A stretch of 64,000 nucleotides of DNA from Sphingopyxis solisilvae (GCF_015475875.1 NZ_JADKYM010000009.1:1-64000); one strand, 5' to 3'; numbered from the stretch's first letter, positions 9,936 to 19,069 are shown. A program made the numbers and translations. The notes: a model not told the origin generated them from the sequence alone.

Positions 9936-10013
9936 CGTCATCCCGGCGAAGGCCGGGATCTCACCCTCTCGGTTTACCGCACCGGCGAGATCCCGGCCTT
10001 CGCCGGGATGACG
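9936..10013. repeat. Palindromic repeat family C, copy 1
   Basis: The arms CGTCATCCCGGCGAAGGCCG and its inverse enclose a short spacer with a second short inverted pair (GAGATCCCGG). The same arms appear at 23100, in reduced form at 55399, and in diverged form at 58064. Confidence 0.9.
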
Positions 10014-10096
10014 AAAGAAAGGGCGGCTCAGGCGGCCAGTGGTCGCCCCCATCGCGAGGCGACAAAAAAGTTTACGCGCCGTAGCGGCATTTCTAC

Positions 10097-10117
10097 TTGA
10101 CGTGGACGTAAACGTAA
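10097..10117. promoter_or_regulatory. Triple ACGT operator-like element before the acyl-CoA dehydrogenase gene
   Basis: Three ACGT tetramers start at 10100, 10106 and 10112, exactly six bases apart, within TTGACGTGGACGTAAACGTA. The spacing and the TTGACGT...ACGTAAA outline resemble binding sites of MerR-type regulators of fatty-acid and branched-chain acyl-CoA catabolism (LiuR class) in proteobacteria. The first part could also serve as a -35 box (TTGACG). The assignment is inference from pattern. Confidence 0.45.
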
Positions 10118-10188
10118 GGTCTCTTGCCGGTCAATCAGGCGGCCGACTCCCCGGCTTCGTTCGGCCGCGCCCAAGGGAAAGGAACCAG

Positions 10189-11343
10189 ATGTCGCTCGAT
10201 AGCCTCTCGCGCACCGCCTATACCGAAGATCATGAGGCGTTCCGTTCGACGGTGCGCCAGTTCCTCGAAAAGGAAGTCGCCCCCAACCAGGCGCAATGGG
10301 CCGAGGACGGCATCGTGCCCAAGAGCCTGTGGCCCAAGGCCGGCGAACTGGGCCTCCTCTGCCCGACGGTGCCGGAGGAATATGGCGGGCTGGGCCTCGA
10401 CTTCGGCTATAATGCGATCGTTGACGAGGAAAGCGCCTATTACGGCCGCGTGACCACCGGCTTTTCGCTCCAGTCGGACATCGTGACCAATTATATCGTC
10501 CGCTACGGCAGCGAGGAGCAGAAGGCGCACTGGCTGCCCAAGATGGTGTCGGGCGAGGTCATCACCGCGATCGCGATGACCGAACCGGGCACCGGCAGCG
10601 ACCTTCAGGGGATGCGCACGACGGCGAAAAAGGATGGCAATCATTATGTCATCAACGGGTCGAAAACCTATATCACCAACGGCCAGAATGCCGACCTGAT
10701 CCTGGTGTGCGTCAAGACCGATCCCGATGCCGAGCCCGCGTGGAAGGGCGTGTCGATCGTCCTCGTCGAAGCCGACCGCGAGGGTTTCCAGCGCGGTCGC
10801 AACCTCGACAAGATCGGGCAGGACGAGGCCGATACGTCGGAGCTGTTCTTCAACGACGTCCGCGTGCCGATCACCAACTGCCTCGGCGAAGAAGGGCAGG
10901 GGTTTATCTATCTGATGAGCGAGCTTCCCCAGGAACGGCTTTCGATCGCGGTGTCGGCGCAGGCATCGGCGCAGCGCGCCTTTGACGACACGGTCGAATA
11001 TACCCGCGAGCGCAAGGCGTTCGGCAAGCCGATCCTCGATTTCCAGAACAGCCGCTTCGTGCTCGCCGATTTGAAAGCGAAATTGCAGGTCGGCTGGGCG
11101 CACCTCGACTGGGCGCTCGCGCGGCACCTGAAAAAGGAACTGACGCCGGAGGAAGGCGCCGCGGCGAAGCTGTGGCACACCGATCTGCAATGGGAGGTGA
11201 TGGACAAATGCCTCCAGCTGTTCGGCGGCGCCGGCTATATGAATGAATATCCGATCGCCCGCGCCTGGCGCGCCGCGCGCGTGACGCGGATTTTCGGCGG
11301 CACGAACGAGATTATGAAGGAACTGATCGGGCGGAAGCTCTGA
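10189..11343 (+). CDS. Acyl-CoA dehydrogenase, long-chain/isovaleryl type
   Basis: A 384-residue FAD-dependent acyl-CoA dehydrogenase carrying out the first step of beta-oxidation. The AMTEPGTGSDLQGM segment (about residues 126-139) contacts FAD and substrate. The C terminus has FGGTNEIMKELIGRKL, with Gly where medium-chain enzymes carry the catalytic Glu of YEGT. Glu249 in LPQERLSIA matches the alternative catalytic base used by long-chain and isovaleryl enzymes. I therefore favour a long- or branched-chain substrate. The start at 10189 follows AGGGAAAGGAACC. It is first in an operon with a thiolase, an SDR dehydrogenase and a thioesterase. Confidence 0.93.
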   Translation: MSLDSLSRTAYTEDHEAFRSTVRQFLEKEVAPNQAQWAEDGIVPKSLWPKAGELGLLCPTVPEEYGGLGLDFGYNAIVDEESAYYGRVTTGFSLQSDIVTNYIVRYGSEEQKAHWLPKMVSGEVITAIAMTEPGTGSDLQGMRTTAKKDGNHYVINGSKTYITNGQNADLILVCVKTDPDAEPAWKGVSIVLVEADREGFQRGRNLDKIGQDEADTSELFFNDVRVPITNCLGEEGQGFIYLMSELPQERLSIAVSAQASAQRAFDDTVEYTRERKAFGKPILDFQNSRFVLADLKAKLQVGWAHLDWALARHLKKELTPEEGAAAKLWHTDLQWEVMDKCLQLFGGAGYMNEYPIARAWRAARVTRIFGGTNEIMKELIGRKL

Positions 11344-11349
11344 AGATTT

Positions 11350-11523
11350 TTCTCTCCCTTTAAGGGAGAGAAAGACTTGGCTTGGCGGCTCGCCGCCTAG
11401 CAAGTCTTGTGAGGGGTTCTGACCCAGGCGTCCCAAGCCACGCCCCAGCCCCTCACCCAGCTTCGACTAGGCGGACAAGCCGCCAAGTCTTCGCAGCCCT
11501 CTCCCGCAAGGGGAGAGGGGAAC
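11350..11523. repeat. Palindromic repeat family E, copy 1
   Basis: The element begins with a CTCTCCCTTTAAGGGAGAG hairpin and ends with CTCTCCCGCAAGGGGAGAG. Between them are inverted ACTTGGCTTGGCGG / CCGCCAAGTCT blocks. It fills the gap between the acyl-CoA dehydrogenase and thiolase genes. Related elements lie at 12722, 20564 and 58619. Confidence 0.85.
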
Positions 11524-11544
11524 AGGAAGTGAAAGGACTATCCC

Positions 11545-12714
11545 ATGGCCCATGCCTATATCGTCGACGCCGTCCGCACCGCGGGCGGCAAGCGCGGCGG
11601 CAAGCTCGCCGGCGTCCACCCCGTCGACCTCGGCGCCGCCGTGTTCGACGCGATCGCCGACCGCAACGACTTCGACACCAGGGCGATCGACGACGTCATC
11701 ACCGGCTGCGTCAGCCAGGGCGGCCAGCAGACGATGGACGTCGGCCGCAACGCGGTGCTCGCCTCGAAGCTGCCCGACTCGATCCCCGCCGTCACCATCG
11801 ACCGCCAGTGCGGTTCGTCGCAGCAGGCGATCCAGTTCGCGGCGCAGGCGGTAATGTCGGGGACGCAGGACATCGTGCTCGCCAGCGGCATCGAAAGCAT
11901 GACGCGCGTGCCGATGGGCAGCGTCGCGACCTTGTTCATGAAGGAAGGGCTCGGCCACTATAAATCGGAGCGGCTCGAGGAAAAATATCCCGGCATCATG
12001 TTCAGCCAGTTCATGGGCGCCGAAATGATCGTCAAAAAGCACGGGCTGACCAAGGACGACCTCGACGCCTATGCGCTCGAAAGCCACCGCCGCGCCAAGG
12101 CGGCGACCGAGGCGGGCCATTTCAAGCGCGAGATCGTCGGGGTCGAAATCGACACCCCCGAAGGCCGCGAAACCCACCTCGTCGATGAAGGCATCCGTTT
12201 CGACGCGACGCTGGAGGGCATCGCGGGGGTCAAGATCCTGCAGGAAGGCGGTTCGATCACTGCGGCCACCAGCTCGCAAATCTGCGACGGCGCGAGCGCC
12301 GCGCTCGTCGTGTCCGAACAGGCGCTCAAGGATCATGGCCTGACGCCGCGCGCGCGCATCCATCATATCTCGGTCACCGCGGGCGATCCGGTGATCATGC
12401 TCGAGGAACCGCTGTTCGCGACCGAACGCGCGCTCAAGAAAGCGGGCATGAAGATCGCGGATATTGACGCCTACGAGGTCAACGAGGCCTTCGCCCCGGT
12501 CCCGCTCGCCTGGCTCAAATATCTCGGCGCCGACCATGCGCGGATCAACCAGCATGGCGGCGCGATCGCGCTCGGCCACCCGCTCGGTGCCAGCGGCACC
12601 AAGCTGATGGCGACCCTGCTCGGCGTGCTCGACGCGACCGGCGGCAAATATGGGCTGCAAACGATGTGCGAAGGCGGCGGCCAGGCCAACGTCACGATCA
12701 TCGAACGGCTGTAA
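11545..12714 (+). CDS. Acetyl-CoA C-acyltransferase (thiolase)
   Basis: A 389-residue type II thiolase that cleaves 3-ketoacyl-CoA to acetyl-CoA and a shortened acyl-CoA. The acyl-carrying Cys89 lies in RQCGSSQQA. The NEAFAPVP and GHPLGASGTK motifs supply the active-site Asn and His, and Cys375 in MCEGGGQAN is the second catalytic cysteine. Length is normal. The context between an acyl-CoA dehydrogenase and a 3-hydroxyacyl-CoA dehydrogenase favours a degradative role over acetoacetyl-CoA synthesis. GAAAGGAC precedes the start at a normal distance. Confidence 0.95.
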   Translation: MAHAYIVDAVRTAGGKRGGKLAGVHPVDLGAAVFDAIADRNDFDTRAIDDVITGCVSQGGQQTMDVGRNAVLASKLPDSIPAVTIDRQCGSSQQAIQFAAQAVMSGTQDIVLASGIESMTRVPMGSVATLFMKEGLGHYKSERLEEKYPGIMFSQFMGAEMIVKKHGLTKDDLDAYALESHRRAKAATEAGHFKREIVGVEIDTPEGRETHLVDEGIRFDATLEGIAGVKILQEGGSITAATSSQICDGASAALVVSEQALKDHGLTPRARIHHISVTAGDPVIMLEEPLFATERALKKAGMKIADIDAYEVNEAFAPVPLAWLKYLGADHARINQHGGAIALGHPLGASGTKLMATLLGVLDATGGKYGLQTMCEGGGQANVTIIERL

Positions 12715-12721
12715 CGACTTA

Positions 12722-12847
12722 CGCCCTCCCCTTCAGGGGAGGGCAGCGAGACTTGGCAGCTTGCTGCCTAGTCGCAGCGGGCGGGGTCCATCGACCTTGC
12801 TCTACGCCGCGAAACCCCACCCCAACCCCTCCCCTAAAGGGGAGGGG
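12722..12847. repeat. Palindromic repeat family E, copy 2
   Basis: Opens with CCCTCCCCTTCAGGGGAGGG and ends with CCCTCCCCTAAAGGGGAGGG, enclosing an ACTTGGCAGCTTGCTGCCTA hairpin and GC-rich spacer. It lies between the thiolase and SDR genes, so the operon transcript would carry it. The ribosome-binding site of the next gene (GCAGGAGAAACC) lies just beyond it. Confidence 0.85.
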
Positions 12848-12867
12848 CTTTAAGCAGGAGAAACCAC

Positions 12868-13650
12868 ATGAAACTCGATTCCACCGTATCCGCCGTCGTC
12901 ACCGGCGGCGCCTCGGGCCTCGGCGCCGCGACCGCCCGCGCGCTCGCTGCCAAGGGCGTCAAGGTCGCGATCTTCGACCTGCAGGAAGAAAAGGGCAAAG
13001 CGCTCGCCGCCGAGCTTGGCGGGGTATTCTGCGAATGCAATGTCACCGACGACGCCAGCGTCGACGCGGCTTTCGCCAAATCGCGCGAAGCGATCGGGCA
13101 GGAGCGCATCCTCGTCAACTGCGCCGGCACCGGTAACGCGATCAAAACTGCGAGCCGCTCGAAAGAAGACGGCAGCATCAAGCATTTCCCGCTCGACGCC
13201 TTCAACTGGATCATCCAGATCAACCTCGTCGGCACCTTCCGCTGCATCGCCAAATCGGCGGCGGGGATGATGACGCTCGACCCGATGGAAGACGGCGAGC
13301 GCGGCGCGATCGTCAACACCGCGTCGGTCGCGGCCGAGGACGGCCAGATCGGGCAAGCGGCTTACTCGGCGTCGAAGGGCGGCGTTGTCGGCATGACCCT
13401 CCCCATCGCGCGCGACCTCGCTTCGGAAAATATCCGCGTCAACACGATCCTGCCGGGCATCTTCGACACCCCGCTGCTCGCGGGTGCGCCGCAGAATGTC
13501 CGCGACGCGCTTGGCGCCTCGGTGCTCAACCCGAAACGCCTCGGCAACCCGCCCGAATATGCCGCGCTCGCGCTGTGCATGATCGAAAACGGCTATTTCA
13601 ACGGTGAAGACGTCCGTCTCGACGGCGGTATCCGCATGGGCCCGCGTTAA
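12868..13650 (+). CDS. SDR-family 3-hydroxyacyl-CoA dehydrogenase
   Basis: A 260-residue classical short-chain dehydrogenase/reductase, close in outline to type 2 3-hydroxyacyl-CoA dehydrogenase (HSD17B10-like). The NAD-binding TGGASGLG is at residues 12-19, NCAGT follows near residue 90, and the catalytic pair is Tyr166 and Lys170 in YSASKGG. It probably oxidises 3-hydroxyacyl-CoA between the dehydrogenase and thiolase steps. It ends one base before the thioesterase start. No separate enoyl-CoA hydratase is present in this operon; a crotonase lies at 45746. Confidence 0.9.
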   Translation: MKLDSTVSAVVTGGASGLGAATARALAAKGVKVAIFDLQEEKGKALAAELGGVFCECNVTDDASVDAAFAKSREAIGQERILVNCAGTGNAIKTASRSKEDGSIKHFPLDAFNWIIQINLVGTFRCIAKSAAGMMTLDPMEDGERGAIVNTASVAAEDGQIGQAAYSASKGGVVGMTLPIARDLASENIRVNTILPGIFDTPLLAGAPQNVRDALGASVLNPKRLGNPPEYAALALCMIENGYFNGEDVRLDGGIRMGPR

Positions 13651-13651
13651 T

Positions 13652-14092
13652 ATGGCGAAACCGGAGAGCTGGCGGCTGAACCCCGCCAGCTACCCCGTTT
13701 GCGAAAGCTTCCAGACGCGGTTTCAGGACATGGACATCAACGGCCACCTCAACAATGTGGCCTTTGCCGCGCTGTTCGAAAGCGGCCGGGTGCTGCTCAA
13801 CCGCCAGGTCCGCCCGCTCGGCGAGCGCCCGGCGAACGAACGCACCATGGTCGCGGCGGTCGAGATCAACTATCTGGCCGAGGGCAATTTCCCTGATCCG
13901 GTCGAGATCGCAACCGGCATCGGCCGCCTCGGCACCTCGAGCTGGAGGATCGTCCAGGCGATGTTCCAGAACGGCCGCTGCATCGCCACCTGCGACACCG
14001 TGGTCGTGTGCCGCACCGACAATCAGGCCAAGCCACTGCGCGCGGAGATGGTCGCCGAACTGACCGCCAATCTGGCGACGCCTGCAGAATAA
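13652..14092 (+). CDS. Hotdog-fold (4HBT) acyl-CoA thioesterase
   Basis: A 146-residue thioesterase of the 4-hydroxybenzoyl-CoA thioesterase family. The signature QDMDINGHLNN (residues 25-35) contains the catalytic Asp and the Asn-His loop. The remainder alternates strands typical of a single hotdog domain and acts as a dimer or tetramer in the family. The frame is open upstream, but the ATG at 13652 lies one base after the SDR stop. It may release CoA from intermediates that stall beta-oxidation. Substrate length is unknown. Confidence 0.85.
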   Translation: MAKPESWRLNPASYPVCESFQTRFQDMDINGHLNNVAFAALFESGRVLLNRQVRPLGERPANERTMVAAVEINYLAEGNFPDPVEIATGIGRLGTSSWRIVQAMFQNGRCIATCDTVVVCRTDNQAKPLRAEMVAELTANLATPAE

Positions 14093-14094
14093 TT

Positions 14095-14171
14095 CGTCAT
14101 TGCGAGCGAAGCGAAGCAATCCAGAGCGGTTTACGCACACTCTGGATTGCTTCGCTGCGCTCGCAATGACG
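14095..14171. repeat. Palindromic repeat family B, copy 1
   Basis: A long hairpin with arms CGTCATTGCGAGCGAAGCGA and inverse, a second stem of CAATCCAGAG / CTCTGGATTG, and a small loop containing GGTTTACGC. Further copies are at 24336 and 26323. It separates two convergent operons and could serve as a bidirectional transcript end. Confidence 0.92.
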
Positions 14172-14178
14172 AGTGTCG

Positions 14179-14841
14179 CTAAATCGCCGTATCGCCCTCG
14201 GGCACCGACCGGATCAGATCGCGCGCGAACCCGATCAGCCCGATCTGCCGTCGCCGCTTCAGCCGCTCGGCGCGCAGGATCGCCATGACTTCGCCGTAAC
14301 ATTCGTCGACATTGTCGTTGATCAGCACATAGTCATAGCCGTCCCAGTGGCTGATCTCGTTCGCGGCGCGCGCCATCCGCGCCGCGATCACCTCGTCGCT
14401 GTCGGTCTTGCGGCTGCGCAGCCGCCGCTCCAGCTCCTCCATCGTCGGCGGCAGCACGAACACGCGCACCACATCGGGGCCGGCTTCCTGATACAGCTGC
14501 TGCGCGCCCTGCCAGTCGATGTCGAACAGCACGTCCTTGCCCGCGTCGAGCAATTCGTCGACCCGCGCCCGCGGGGTACCATAACGGTGGCCGAACACAT
14601 GCGCCCATTCCAGAAATTCGCCATCCGCGGCCATTTTCTTGAACGTCTCGGTATCGACGAAATGATAATCCTTGCCATCGACCTCGCCGGGGCGCGGCGG
14701 GCGGGTGGTGGCCGAGATCGACAGCGCGATGTCGGGATCGACCCCCAGCATCTTTTTCGAAATCGTGGTCTTGCCCGCGCCCGACGGCGAGGAGAGGACG
14801 AACAACACGCCGCGGCGGTTCAGATGGACGCTTTCAGCCAT
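14179..14841 (-). CDS. gmk: Guanylate kinase
   Basis: Gmk phosphorylates GMP to GDP with ATP. The P-loop SSPSGAGKTT is at residues 17-26. The GMP-binding TTRPPRPGEVDGKDYHFV segment follows at about residues 45-62, and DIDWQGAQQL near 108-117 is the usual core helix. The protein is 220 residues from the chosen start at 14841; an upstream ATG at 14868 would add nine residues without homology. It is convergent with the beta-oxidation operon and divergent from the DUF2585 gene. Confidence 0.96.
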   Translation of the reverse strand: MAESVHLNRRGVLFVLSSPSGAGKTTISKKMLGVDPDIALSISATTRPPRPGEVDGKDYHFVDTETFKKMAADGEFLEWAHVFGHRYGTPRARVDELLDAGKDVLFDIDWQGAQQLYQEAGPDVVRVFVLPPTMEELERRLRSRKTDSDEVIAARMARAANEISHWDGYDYVLINDNVDECYGEVMAILRAERLKRRRQIGLIGFARDLIRSVPEGDTAI

Positions 14842-14893
14842 GCGCGCTATTCGCCTGACGGACGGCAACGGTCAAGCGCGAAGGGCAGCAGGG

Positions 14894-15457
14894 ATGATGG
14901 GGATTTCACGCACCGGCTGGCTCGTTGCGGCCGCGCTATTGGCCATATTCACCGCGATCCTGTTCGCAATGGGGCGCCCGCCGATCTGCCCCTGCGGTAC
15001 CATCAGCCTGTGGCACGGCGTCGTGCAATCCGATCAGAACAGCCAGCAGATTTCGGACTGGTACAGCTTCAGCCACATCATCCACGGCTTTATCTTCTTC
15101 GGCCTCGGTCGCTGGCTGCTGCCGCGCCAGCCGCTCTGGGTGCTGCTTGCGCTGGCGATCGGGATCGAGGCGGCGTGGGAAATTCTCGAAAACTCGCCCG
15201 TCATCATCAACCGCTACCGCGAAGTGACGATGGCGTTCGGCTACAGCGGCGATTCGATCCTCAACTCGGTCAGCGACGCGCTGTTCATGATCGCGGGCTT
15301 CCTCGCCGCCAGCCGGATGCGCTGGTGGGTGACGCTCGCCATCGCGATTGTCTTTGAACTCTTCACCCTGTGGACGATCCGCGACAATCTGACGCTCAAC
15401 GTCCTCATGCTCGTCTCGCCCATCGAGGCGATCAAGGAGTGGCAGGCGGCGGGCTGA
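14894..15457 (+). CDS. DUF2585/UPF0314 membrane protein
   Basis: A 187-residue integral membrane protein of the DUF2585 (UPF0314) family, known from alphaproteobacteria without an assigned function. It has a hydrophobic N-terminal helix, a PPICPCGTISLWHG segment (about residues 29-42) with paired cysteines, DWYSFSHIIHGF (about 55-66) and further helices towards the C terminus. Start at 14894 or the adjacent ATG at 14897. Its last 26 bases overlap the 3' end of the convergent serine hydrolase gene. Confidence 0.85.
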   Translation: MMGISRTGWLVAAALLAIFTAILFAMGRPPICPCGTISLWHGVVQSDQNSQQISDWYSFSHIIHGFIFFGLGRWLLPRQPLWVLLALAIGIEAAWEILENSPVIINRYREVTMAFGYSGDSILNSVSDALFMIAGFLAASRMRWWVTLAIAIVFELFTLWTIRDNLTLNVLMLVSPIEAIKEWQAAG

Positions 15458-17009
15458 CCCTGCCGCTGCCGTCGGGGCAGCGATCGAACCGGCTGCCGAA
15501 GGCCTCGATTGCGGTGGCCACGCCGCCCGCGACGGTAAAGCGATAGATTTCGCCTTGCCCGGGGATCAGCTCGGCGCGCACCGTGTCGGCTTCGGTCCCC
15601 GCTTCGGTAACGCCGCGCAGCCGTCCCATCGTCAGCGCGAGCTGCGTCCCCTGTGGCGTGACGCGGATCGTGCCGTAATCGACATTGCAATAATCGCCGG
15701 CATAAGCAGCGGGCGACAGGCTCAGCTGCGACGGGCGCGCGGCGCGTTCGGCGCGCTGTGCCGTAAGCTTTTCGACCTGCTTCGCCCATTGGCCCGCCAG
15801 CGTGTCCAATTGCGCGGTCGCCCGCACCTCCGCCTCCGCCGCGCCAAGCCGGTACCAGTCATAGGCATAGAGCGCCGCCAGATCGACCAGGCGGAACCCC
15901 ACGCCATCGTCATTCGCGGTCGCCGCGACCCCCAGCCCGGTTGCGGGCTGCACCGATACATGCGCCCGCGCCCCGGCGAACGAGCCGAACGCGTGATAGA
16001 GGGTGCCGCCCTCGAACGGGCCGGAGTACCAGCCCAGCCCATATCCGGTCCGCTTAAACGGCCCGAAGGCGCTGTCGAGCGTCGCCACCGGTTCACGCGC
16101 CGCTGCTGCCGCCGCGGCTATCGCGCCGCGGCCCGCCAGTTGCAGCGCCAGCCAGCGCGCCATGTCGTTCGCGCTCGCGACCATGCCTCCCGCCGCGTGC
16201 ATCGTCTTGTCGACCTTGGTCAGATACACGCGTTCGCCGCCGCTATAGGGCGTGGCCACGGGCGAGCGCGATCCGCGCGCCTCCAGCCCTTCGGCCAGCG
16301 TGCCGGTCATGCCCAGCGGCGTCAGCAGCTCGGCCTCGAGGATGTCCTGCCAGCGCATCCCCGTGCGCCGTTCGATCAGCAGCGCCGCGACATTATAGCC
16401 GATATTGCCATAGCGGAACGTGCCCGCGGGCGTCTCGGCATCGGGCTTCAACCCCGCAAGCAGGCGCTCCAGCACCGCCGCGTCATAATCGCCGCTATAC
16501 GCCAGCCGGAACGCCATGGCATCGCCCGCCAGCCCGTGACGGTGCGCCAGCAGGTCGCGCAGGCTGATCTGGTCGGCGCGGATCTCCGGGGCAAAACTCA
16601 CGTCGGGCGCCAGTTCGCGCATCGTCCAGTCGAGGTCGATCGTCCCGCGCGCGTCGAGCTGCGCCAGCGCGGTGCCGACAAAGGCCTTGGTCGACGACGC
16701 GATGTAAAAGGGGGTGTCGGCGGTGGCCGCGACCCCGCGCTCGACATTGGCGCGCCCCTTGGCGCCCACGAACACCGGTGCGCCGTCCCGAACGACCGCG
16801 ACCGACAGGGCAGGGACCGACGGAAAACGCGCCATCGCCGTGTCGAGGAAGCGGTCGAAGTCGGCGGCAAAAGCGCGGTCCTGCGCCTCGCGGTTTTCGG
16901 CAGTCGGCGCGGGGGTCGCCCCGCTATCGCCGGTCTGCGCCAGCGCCACCTGACCGGCGAACGCGGCGACCGCCATCCCGATTGCCCGCCATATCCCGCC
17001 GCGCGCCAT
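15432..17009 (-). CDS. Class C beta-lactamase-like serine hydrolase, exported
   Basis: A 525-residue penicillin-binding-protein/beta-lactamase class C family hydrolase. An N-terminal signal peptide with AXA-like cleavage ends near residue 24. The catalytic SxxK is Ser105-Ser-Thr-Lys108 and the second motif YGN is at residues 200-202. The extra C-terminal region of about 150 residues after the catalytic domain forms a beta-rich end seen in many esterase/peptidase members. Substrate could be a D-amino peptide or an ester; antibiotic hydrolysis cannot be assumed. It stands alone, with a possible promoter in the AT-richer region near 17180-17210. Confidence 0.88.
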   Translation of the reverse strand: MARGGIWRAIGMAVAAFAGQVALAQTGDSGATPAPTAENREAQDRAFAADFDRFLDTAMARFPSVPALSVAVVRDGAPVFVGAKGRANVERGVAATADTPFYIASSTKAFVGTALAQLDARGTIDLDWTMRELAPDVSFAPEIRADQISLRDLLAHRHGLAGDAMAFRLAYSGDYDAAVLERLLAGLKPDAETPAGTFRYGNIGYNVAALLIERRTGMRWQDILEAELLTPLGMTGTLAEGLEARGSRSPVATPYSGGERVYLTKVDKTMHAAGGMVASANDMARWLALQLAGRGAIAAAAAAAREPVATLDSAFGPFKRTGYGLGWYSGPFEGGTLYHAFGSFAGARAHVSVQPATGLGVAATANDDGVGFRLVDLAALYAYDWYRLGAAEAEVRATAQLDTLAGQWAKQVEKLTAQRAERAARPSQLSLSPAAYAGDYCNVDYGTIRVTPQGTQLALTMGRLRGVTEAGTEADTVRAELIPGQGEIYRFTVAGGVATAIEAFGSRFDRCPDGSGRVSPPPATP

Positions 17010-17193
17010 GCCCCATTCCCTCCCGCTCGTGTATTAATTCGGCAATACAGCGGGCACCGGGCATGGCAAGGTACCGGGTCAGTTTAACGCCCGGCACCGC
17101 TATGACACCGAATCGGGTCCGGCCCGTCCGCATTGCTGATGAGGCGGCGCTTGTGCCACATCGGCGCATCAATGTCAAGTATAATAACCTATA

Positions 17194-17208
17194 TGGCACA
17201 AAATGCCA
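17194..17208. promoter_or_regulatory. TGGCACAAAATGCCA inverted repeat
   Basis: A 15-base inverted repeat (TGGCA arms, five-base spacer) next to TATAAT at 17180-17185, in the AT-richer part of the gap between the serine hydrolase gene (starting at 17009) and the 122-residue protein gene (ending at 17263). It is about 185 bases upstream of the hydrolase start, so the link is weak. Confidence 0.3.
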
Positions 17209-17262
17209 CAATTGGGCGGTTCGATATGTCGCGCGATCCGGGCGAAGTGCGGCTTCTCCCGA

Positions 17263-17631
17263 TCAATGAATCGCGGGGCGATTGCCGTCCTTGTCGAGCG
17301 GGATCGCCGGGGGCAGCGCATCGCCCATCGCCTGGCCGTCGGGTGCGGGTTCGGCGGTTCCGGCATAGCTGTCGACGACACCGGCGCGCGCCAGTTCGGG
17401 GTCGACCGCATGCGCGGCTTCGGACGCCTTGCGCGCCTCGGCGCGTTCGGCCCATTTCTTGGTGAGGTAACCCGCTGCTGCCCACGCCGCCATCGCGGCA
17501 TAGCGCTGCGGGAACAGTCGGCGCGCCGCGAACAAGGTGCCGGCGCCGATCACCGCGCCCGCAATCGGGTGATTGCCCTTTTTCCGTCCGATCGCGCTTC
17601 CGAGCACGCCGCCAACGATCCTGCCGATCAT
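17263..17631 (-). CDS. Hypothetical small protein with glycine-rich N terminus
   Basis: A 122-residue protein of unknown function. The first 60 residues are glycine- and alanine-rich with a glycine-zipper-like rhythm (RIVGGVLGSAIGRKKG, residues 4-19) and could insert into or pack against a membrane. Residues 65-75 are charged (KKWAERAEARK) and the tail is acidic and proline-rich. It lies 22 bases downstream of fumC on the same strand and may be co-transcribed. Conservation is not judged. Confidence 0.6.
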   Translation of the reverse strand: MIGRIVGGVLGSAIGRKKGNHPIAGAVIGAGTLFAARRLFPQRYAAMAAWAAAGYLTKKWAERAEARKASEAAHAVDPELARAGVVDSYAGTAEPAPDGQAMGDALPPAIPLDKDGNRPAIH

Positions 17632-17653
17632 GATCCCGTCTCCTTCTGCTGCA

Positions 17654-19069
17654 TCAATTCGCGGCGGGGGCTTTGGGTTCCGGCGCCAGCATCGCGCGCG
17701 GATCGACCAGCCGATCGAACGTCGCCGCGTCGACAGTGCCCAGCGCCAGCGCCGCTTCCTTCAGCGTCGATCCCGTCTCGTGCGCCTGCTTGGCGATCCT
17801 CGCCGCCTTGTCATAGCCGATTTCGGGGGCAAGCGCCGTGACGAGCATCAGCGAGCGATCGACCAGTTCGGCAATGCGCCCGCGGTTCGGTTCAAGCCCT
17901 TCGACGCAGTTGTCGGCAAAGGTCGCCATGCCGATGCTCAGCAGCTCGATCGACCGCAGCACATTGGCGCCGATCAGCGGCTTGAACACGTTGAGCTCGA
18001 GATGCCCCTGCATCCCGCCGACGGTGACCGCCTGATGATTGCCGATCACCTGGGCTGCCACCATCGTCAGCATCTCGCACTGCGTCGGATTGACCTTGCC
18101 CGGCATGATCGAGCTGCCGGGCTCGTTCGCGGGCAGCTCAAGCTCGCCCAGCCCCGCGCGCGGCCCTGAGCCGAGCAGGCGGATGTCGTTGGCGATCTTG
18201 GTCAGCGCGACCGCCAGCGTGCCCAGCGCGCCCGAAAAGAACACCAGCCCGTCGTTCGACGCCAGCGCCTCGAACTTGTTCGGCGCGGGCTCGAACACGA
18301 TCCCGGTCGCGCGGCTCAGTTCTGCCGCGATCGCGACGTCGAAGCCCGCCGGGGCATTCAGTCCGGTGCCGACCGCGGTGCCGCCCTGCGCCAGCTTGCA
18401 GATGTCCTGCGCCAGCGCGCCCTCGATCCGCGCGCGGCACGCGGTCAGTTGCTGCACATAGCCCGAAAATTCCTGTCCCAAGGTCAGCGGCGTCGCGTCC
18501 TGCAAATGGGTGCGGCCGATCTTCACGATGTAGCCCCACGCCGCCGCCTTCGCCGCCAGCGCGTCGGTCAGCCGGTCCAGCGCGGGCAGCAACCGCGCCG
18601 TCGTCTCGACCGCCACCGCAACATGGATCGCGGTCGGGAAACTGTCGTTCGACGACTGGCCCATGTTGACATGGTCGTTGGGGTGGACGGGCGCCTTGCC
18701 GCCGCGCGTCCCCGCCAGCGCCTCGTTGGCGATCCCCGCGATCACCTCATTGGCGTTCATGTTCGACTGGGTGCCGCTGCCCGTCTGCCAGATGGCGAGC
18801 GGAAACTGGTCGTCGTGTTTTCCCGCCGCGACCGCATCGGCAGCGGCGGCGATCACCTCCGCCAGTCCCGCATCCAGCCCGTGCGCCCGATTGACCCGCG
18901 CCGCCGCGCCCTTGATCCGCGCCAGGGCATGGACAATGGGAAGCGGCATGCGCTCGTGCGCCGGAAAAGGGAAATTGTGGCGGCTGCGTTCGGTCTGCGC
19001 CCCCCAATAGGCGTCGGCGGACACCTCGATCGCGCCGATGCTGTCGGTTTCGGTGCGCGTTCCGCTCAT
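17654..19069 (-). CDS. fumC: Class II fumarate hydratase
   Basis: FumC hydrates fumarate to malate in the TCA cycle and needs no iron-sulfur cluster. The superfamily signature [11 protein letters not shown] spans residues 318-328 with Lys325. [28 protein letters not shown] and [10 protein letters not shown] are the other conserved blocks. The 471-residue length is slightly above normal because of an Ala/Pro-rich end. Its start overlaps the stop of the upstream small membrane gene as ATGA, which suggests translational coupling. Confidence 0.97.
   Translation of the reverse strand: MSGTRTETDSIGAIEVSADAYWGAQTERSRHNFPFPAHERMPLPIVHALARIKGAAARVNRAHGLDAGLAEVIAAAADAVAAGKHDDQFPLAIWQTGSGTQSNMNANEVIAGIANEALAGTRGGKAPVHPNDHVNMGQSSNDSFPTAIHVAVAVETTARLLPALDRLTDALAAKAAAWGYIVKIGRTHLQDATPLTLGQEFSGYVQQLTACRARIEGALAQDICKLAQGGTAVGTGLNAPAGFDVAIAAELSRATGIVFEPAPNKFEALASNDGLVFFSGALGTLAVALTKIANDIRLLGSGPRAGLGELELPANEPGSSIMPGKVNPTQCEMLTMVAAQVIGNHQAVTVGGMQGHLELNVFKPLIGANVLRSIELLSIGMATFADNCVEGLEPNRGRIAELVDRSLMLVTALAPEIGYDKAARIAKQAHETGSTLKEAALALGTVDAATFDRLVDPRAMLAPEPKAPAAN

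Larger units (their letters stand above)
9825..10188. other. Intergenic region upstream of the beta-oxidation operon
   Basis: This 364-base gap separates the divergent SMP-30 and acyl-CoA dehydrogenase genes. It holds a family-C repeat at 9936-10013 and a triple ACGT element at 10097-10117. The acyl-CoA dehydrogenase frame is open from 10039, but nothing upstream of 10189 resembles the family and the purine-rich AGGGAAAGGAACC precedes the ATG at 10189. I see no further gene. Confidence 0.7.

Noticed and set aside
16924-17211. A 95-codon minus-strand frame overlapping the serine hydrolase start
   Set aside because: It has no motif, and overlaps the signal peptide region of the hydrolase gene in another frame.
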